Assembly (NCBI GenBank): GCA_030737835.1
Contig: CM060852.1
Coordinates: forward strand, 6,902,007-6,966,006
DNA length: 64,000 nucleotides
Direction: 5' to 3'
Source of the DNA: Acorus gramineus
Taxonomy: Eukaryota; Streptophyta; Magnoliopsida; Acorales; Acoraceae
Of this stretch, positions 60,079 to 64,000 are shown in pieces. The translations under genes were made by a program, and so were the position numbers. The notes under the pieces are model-generated. The model searched no databases. It saw only the letters and a list, made by a program, of their open reading frames with translations, and was not told the DNA's origin. Position 1 is the stretch's first letter. Each line of letters opens with the position of its first letter.

Positions 60079-61369
60079 CTGCAAATTAGAAAAGCACTAA
60101 TATGAGGAGGTGACCAAATGATTAATTCCAGCAAGATAAGCTTGGACTAATCTGGATGAAAGTAGAGTTGACTAATTATGCACGCAATATGTACATCTAA
60201 CTTGCAGGCCAGCGTGGTTTTGTTTTTTTTGTTTTTTTTGTGTGTGTGTGTGTTTTGGGGGGACGGGTGTTTATAAAAACATGCCAATGGAAATGTCATG
60301 CACACATCAGAGTAGAAATGACCAAATAAAAGGATCACATAGTTCTCTAGATCTGCAATTGTTTTGAGAATGAATGAGATGATGGAGTTGATCACTGACA
60401 GTTGTGGTTTTGTACCATCTTAGCATTATTGTGTTTTGAACCTCATTCTCATTGTATCTTAGTCACGCTAAAACATTGGAATAGCAGGGATGCAATGAAG
60501 ATTGAGTTACAAATTCATACCATGGTATAATGAAGTTACATGAAATGACATGGATAGAGAAGAAACACTTCCGCTACATCATCCACATATCAAAACATTA
60601 AGATCAATGAAACGAGCGTAACTAACAAAGAAATTCAATTTCAAAATTCATTCTTTCAATTTATAAAAACGGGAATCAGAAAAAGAGTGATGACTGGTGT
60701 CTTTAGGCACAGAGGCTCATAATTGCATTCAAGCAACAGTATATTTATTTTACATGAGTATTGTGTAGCTTAAGAGGAAGCCATCTTCAGGGACTTGTTT
60801 ATCATCAAATTAAAAAAGATATTGACTAGAAAGTTTCCTAGAGAAAGTGAATGTATAAAGGAGTTATCATGGTTTAAAGTGATCTATTTCACAGGTGCTA
60901 TGCAATTTTAGTGTGAAAGGTATACCACTTCAATGTTATTAATTTGTTACCATCACAAGTAAAAAGAATAAGACACCAATCAAACACAGTCATTGACATG
61001 GTAGCAAAATTGTAAATCATGATTAGACGATAGAAACAACAAATAATAGGCATAGTAAATCTCCACTGGATAAAACTCGGGGCACCAGCCAGGTTGGGCT
61101 CAGATCTTTACAAGCACAGGCGCAAGCCAGTTATGCATGAGAAAAAGTTCAAAACTATGTGCTACTAAATAAGCAGATCAAATCCATTCAGCTTCTAACA
61201 TTAGGATTGAAATATTATTTTGGATATTGTCTGAAAGGTTCTCAACCTGCTTCATCACATACATGGTTAGATTTATGTTAAATGGATGTGTTAATTAAAT
61301 TATATGTTGCAAAACATAGTTGCATTCAAACTCTGTTTCAGACTCGGTCCAGTTAGTAGAATCAATATC

Positions 61370-61800
61370 AATTGAATTCCAACTTTGTTCAACAGCAGTC
61401 TCCAACCCCCCATTGGAGGTGTGACATAGAGTTATTCGCCCCCGATAACTATACCGGGATAGATAACAATCCATGTAGAAATTTTGTTTGGTTGCTTTTT
61501 TTGTTATTGTCATTGAAAAGCGTAATATTGACCATTTGTTATTTGGTTCACATTAGATAAAGTAATGATAAATGATGGATAAATGTGATAAATGTGTGTG
61601 ATATGATAGATGTGACATATTTTTAGGACATGTTCGAGTATTCGGTGAAATAATTTTTTTTAAATGACATAAAAGGGAATTTTTATCCATTGGTATAGAC
61701 AAACCTTACCAAGCAATTCCAACACCCCCTAGAATAGTTATCGGGCATATTCCTAACTTATCTAGGCATAGCCAGCGGAGTTTATTCTCCCAAAACAAAC
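61370..61800. mobile_element. Diverged family A-like MITE
   Basis: Contains TTTGTTATTGTCATTGAAAA, TTTGTTATTTGGTTCACATT and AGATAAAGTAATGATAAAT in the order seen in family A elements. Paired ends are GTTATTCGCCCCCGATAACT and, inverted, GTTTTGGGAGAATAAACTCC / CCCGATAACT. It is too diverged to set exact borders. Confidence 0.35.
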
Positions 61801-63175
61801 TTTTTTTTTCTTGTTCCTCTCCATTCCTCCTTATTCCCTAATTATGCTTCACCCCAAATGGGGGTTAGTTCCACTTTATGGTGAAAAAGATCCAACCCAT
61901 TTATCAATCAGATTTAAGTTAAAGGCCTCTCTTGAACACCAAATTCAGGCCTTCACACTGAACTTGGAATTAAAAAGTTATTGTTGAATGTTGAATAACC
62001 TATGGGGAACCATAAATGTTCTCTATTTTCTTTTTTCTATGTTTTTTAACCTTTGAAGAGATTCTTTCCCTTTGCTCCATGAAAGATTTTCATTTTACTA
62101 AAATCTGGTAGATAACACAACTTCTGATAGAAAAAACCTGAGTCAAGTTGATTAACATGGCTCAACTACATCATAGTAATTTGATAAGCCCAAGCTTGAA
62201 AACAAGATGCTCCTTAAAAGAGATTTGATAAGCCTTTTTACCAATCACCCCAAATTAAAAAATCACCTTGCATTCTTTTCAAATATTTACCAAAGTAGTC
62301 ATTTGACCTCATCAAAACCTCCACGTCAACCTTTTATTTTTTTTATTGCTCTAGCTAAAAACGCCAACGGGAATGGCGTTATGACACTTGAGAAAAAAAA
62401 TAATTGGATTTCCTCTTCAATACGCCAACCCCATTAGCGTATTTATTTCAAAAAGACGCCAATGACATTAGCGTAATAAACTAAAAACTTTAACATGCCG
62501 ATAACATTGGCATTTTCACTGCTATAAAAAAATGTCAGGGAGGTCATAATGCCATTGCCGTTGGCGTTTTTAGTGGGAACAATTAAAAAATAATTTAAAA
62601 TGCGAACATGGAGACTTTGACAAAGTTAGATGACTACTTTGATAAATATTTAAAAATGATGATTAGTTTGGTAATTTATTAATTATGGGTGATTAGTTTG
62701 GTAAAAGGATGATCTGATATATCATCTATTAAATGCAGATCTCATTTAGATCCCTCATCAAGGTAAAACACTTCAATCCATGCTTTACCAACTGGAGAAT
62801 TATGAAAAGTACACCTAGCATCATCTTAGTATGACAGATAATTTTTCCAGAAAAATTTGGTTGCATCTTTACATCATATGTCTCAATAATCAAAATACAC
62901 ATGATATATACAACTTGTTATATAAGAGCATTCCATCCCTGAATCCAAACCCATACCAAATTTTAATTTGATTAAAATCCCACAAAATCATCTCCAACCC
63001 TTGACCCAACCCCATACTAAATCAAAGGAAACTCAACAAAATCAATGATCATACCTTGTGTGTTGTTGGATTTTTAATCCATTTACTTTTCAAAATCAAA
63101 GCGTCAAATACACATGTGGGTGGGTGATGGACAAAGGAAGGGTGAAGCCTTTAATGAAAAACAAGCCAATAGCTT

Positions 63176-63376
63176 GTTTTTTTTTTTTTTTTTTTTAATC
63201 GGTGCCGCTGGATTTGATCCTTGGTCCTCCTTTATGGAGAGGGGGCTGCTACCCGACTATCCCAAAACTTGTGCGAACCGAGCTTTGAGAAAGTCGGCTA
63301 GCACTCCTCTCTTCGTAAAGGATGATCATGGATTAAATCCTGGGGGCACCAATCTTTAAAAAAAAAAAAAAAAAAT
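63176..63376. mobile_element. Small foldback element with poly-T/poly-A ends
   Basis: A poly-T run followed by ATCGGTGCCGCTGGATTTGA on the left, and the inverse of GATTGGTGCCCCCAGGATTT on the right followed by poly-A. Arms are about 30 bp plus the homopolymers. The 81-codon frame over it (63114-63359) is a by-product. Confidence 0.5.
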
Positions 63377-63478
63377 TGTTTACCTTAGCTCAATATTTAA
63401 AATGCCAAAAGGTATCCCTTGAAGAAATTTAAACTATTTTTTGAAATAAAAAATTGAAATTATTAGAAGACGCTTCTT

Positions 63479-63723
63479 ATGGACGAAAACAAAGATAATG
63501 GGAAAGAGGTATACTTAGTCCAGTGGGATAATGATTGTAATGCTGAGGAGGGACGATTAAGAGTGCTAAATCTTCAAAACTTCAATACAAATACCATCCT
63601 TGTGGTCTATGTGGATGATTTTCACTTAAATGGTAGTCATCAAGGTGAACAAATTCATAATAGTTTGTTTGGCATTAAAAAAATATTCCTTGCACCAGTC
63701 AATATTTTCTTAATCCAACATTA
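63479..63723 (+). mobile_element. Ty1-copia reverse transcriptase fragment
   Basis: The frame contains NTILVVYVDDFHLNGSHQ, which fits the copia RT catalytic block (L-VYVDD followed by -TG) at residues 44-47. The flanking sequence lacks further RT, RNase H or integrase motifs and there are no LTRs nearby. A short dead fragment. Confidence 0.5.
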
Positions 63724-64000
63724 AATACTTATAAAACAGCCTAACGAAAAACATCTCATTTTCAAACAAGTTTCACACATTCTAGTTTGTGTTAATGTTA
63801 AAAATCAAGTATCAAGCATTTCATTTTATTACTCCGTTTATTTTCTGCCACCCCTTGCATGATCATCCTATCCTGAAAAGTATATTAGTGTCAATCAAAA
63901 AGTATAAACAAAATGGCTTCCTCAGGACTCACCATCATTCCTGGAAAGCATGAACTATAAAGTTGAGGTGATAATACATTATGATCTATTTTCCCAATGA

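Larger units (their letters stand above)
60079..64000. other. Part of a long PBC1 intron with transposon debris
   Basis: No PBC1 exon or other gene is recognised here on either strand. It contains a diverged MITE-like segment (61370-61800), a GCCAA.G-CATT-GGCGT-rich stretch at 62360-62570, a foldback (63176-63376) and a copia fragment (63479-63723). A separate promoter could lie here unseen. Confidence 0.5.

Noticed and set aside
1..64000. tRNA, 5S or 45S rRNA genes, CRISPR arrays and organelle DNA insertions
   Set aside because: I looked for A/B-box tRNA patterns, rRNA stretches and regularly spaced repeats and found none. The rRNA matches at 24.3-24.6 kb are short antisense guides.

Overview
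The window is nuclear DNA of a flowering plant. It has split genes with GT-AG introns, plant-specific families (OEP24, OVATE, DUF620, plant F-box), plant promoter elements (telo-box AAACCCTAA, site II AGCCCA) and AT-rich intergenic DNA full of small DNA transposons. Some genes are very GC-rich (OVATE, DUF620, F-box) while their surroundings are AT-rich. That contrast fits a monocot or an early-diverging angiosperm, but I cannot name the species.

Layout. 0-8 kb: the 3'-truncated chloroplast outer-envelope pore gene OEP24 (minus strand) lies head-to-head with a conserved plant nuclear protein of unknown function (plus strand). The promoter between them carries a telo-box and an E2F site. 8-19 kb: transposon-rich DNA with one intronless OVATE family gene (11788-12618). 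19.4-21.9 kb: a three-exon DUF620 gene. 23.9-24.9 kb: a compact Pol II-type cluster of box C/D snoRNAs that looks unannotated, behind site II, telo-box and TATA elements. It has two tandem copies of a guide against the 5' part of 25S rRNA, one U43 homologue and two orphan-looking members. 25-35 kb: transposon remnants. 35.8-37.0 kb: an intronless F-box gene (minus). 37.7-44.0 kb: several Mutator-like miniature elements with exact target-site duplications, including a 1.1-kb Pack-MULE carrying a broken CYP86-type cytochrome P450 fragment. 45-48.5 kb: a degenerate multi-exon gene of unknown family and a LINE remnant. 50.7-56.8 kb: a complete coatomer alpha-subunit gene. 58.9-60.1 kb to the right edge: the last three exons of proteasome subunit beta type-3 (minus), whose upstream intron runs at least 3.9 kb and holds transposon debris.

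The protein genes are mostly housekeeping and do not form a pathway. The most notable content is the snoRNA cluster and the MULE group. Five elements, 255 to 1111 bp long, still have matching terminal inverted repeats and exact 8- or 9-bp target duplications, which suggests fairly recent activity.
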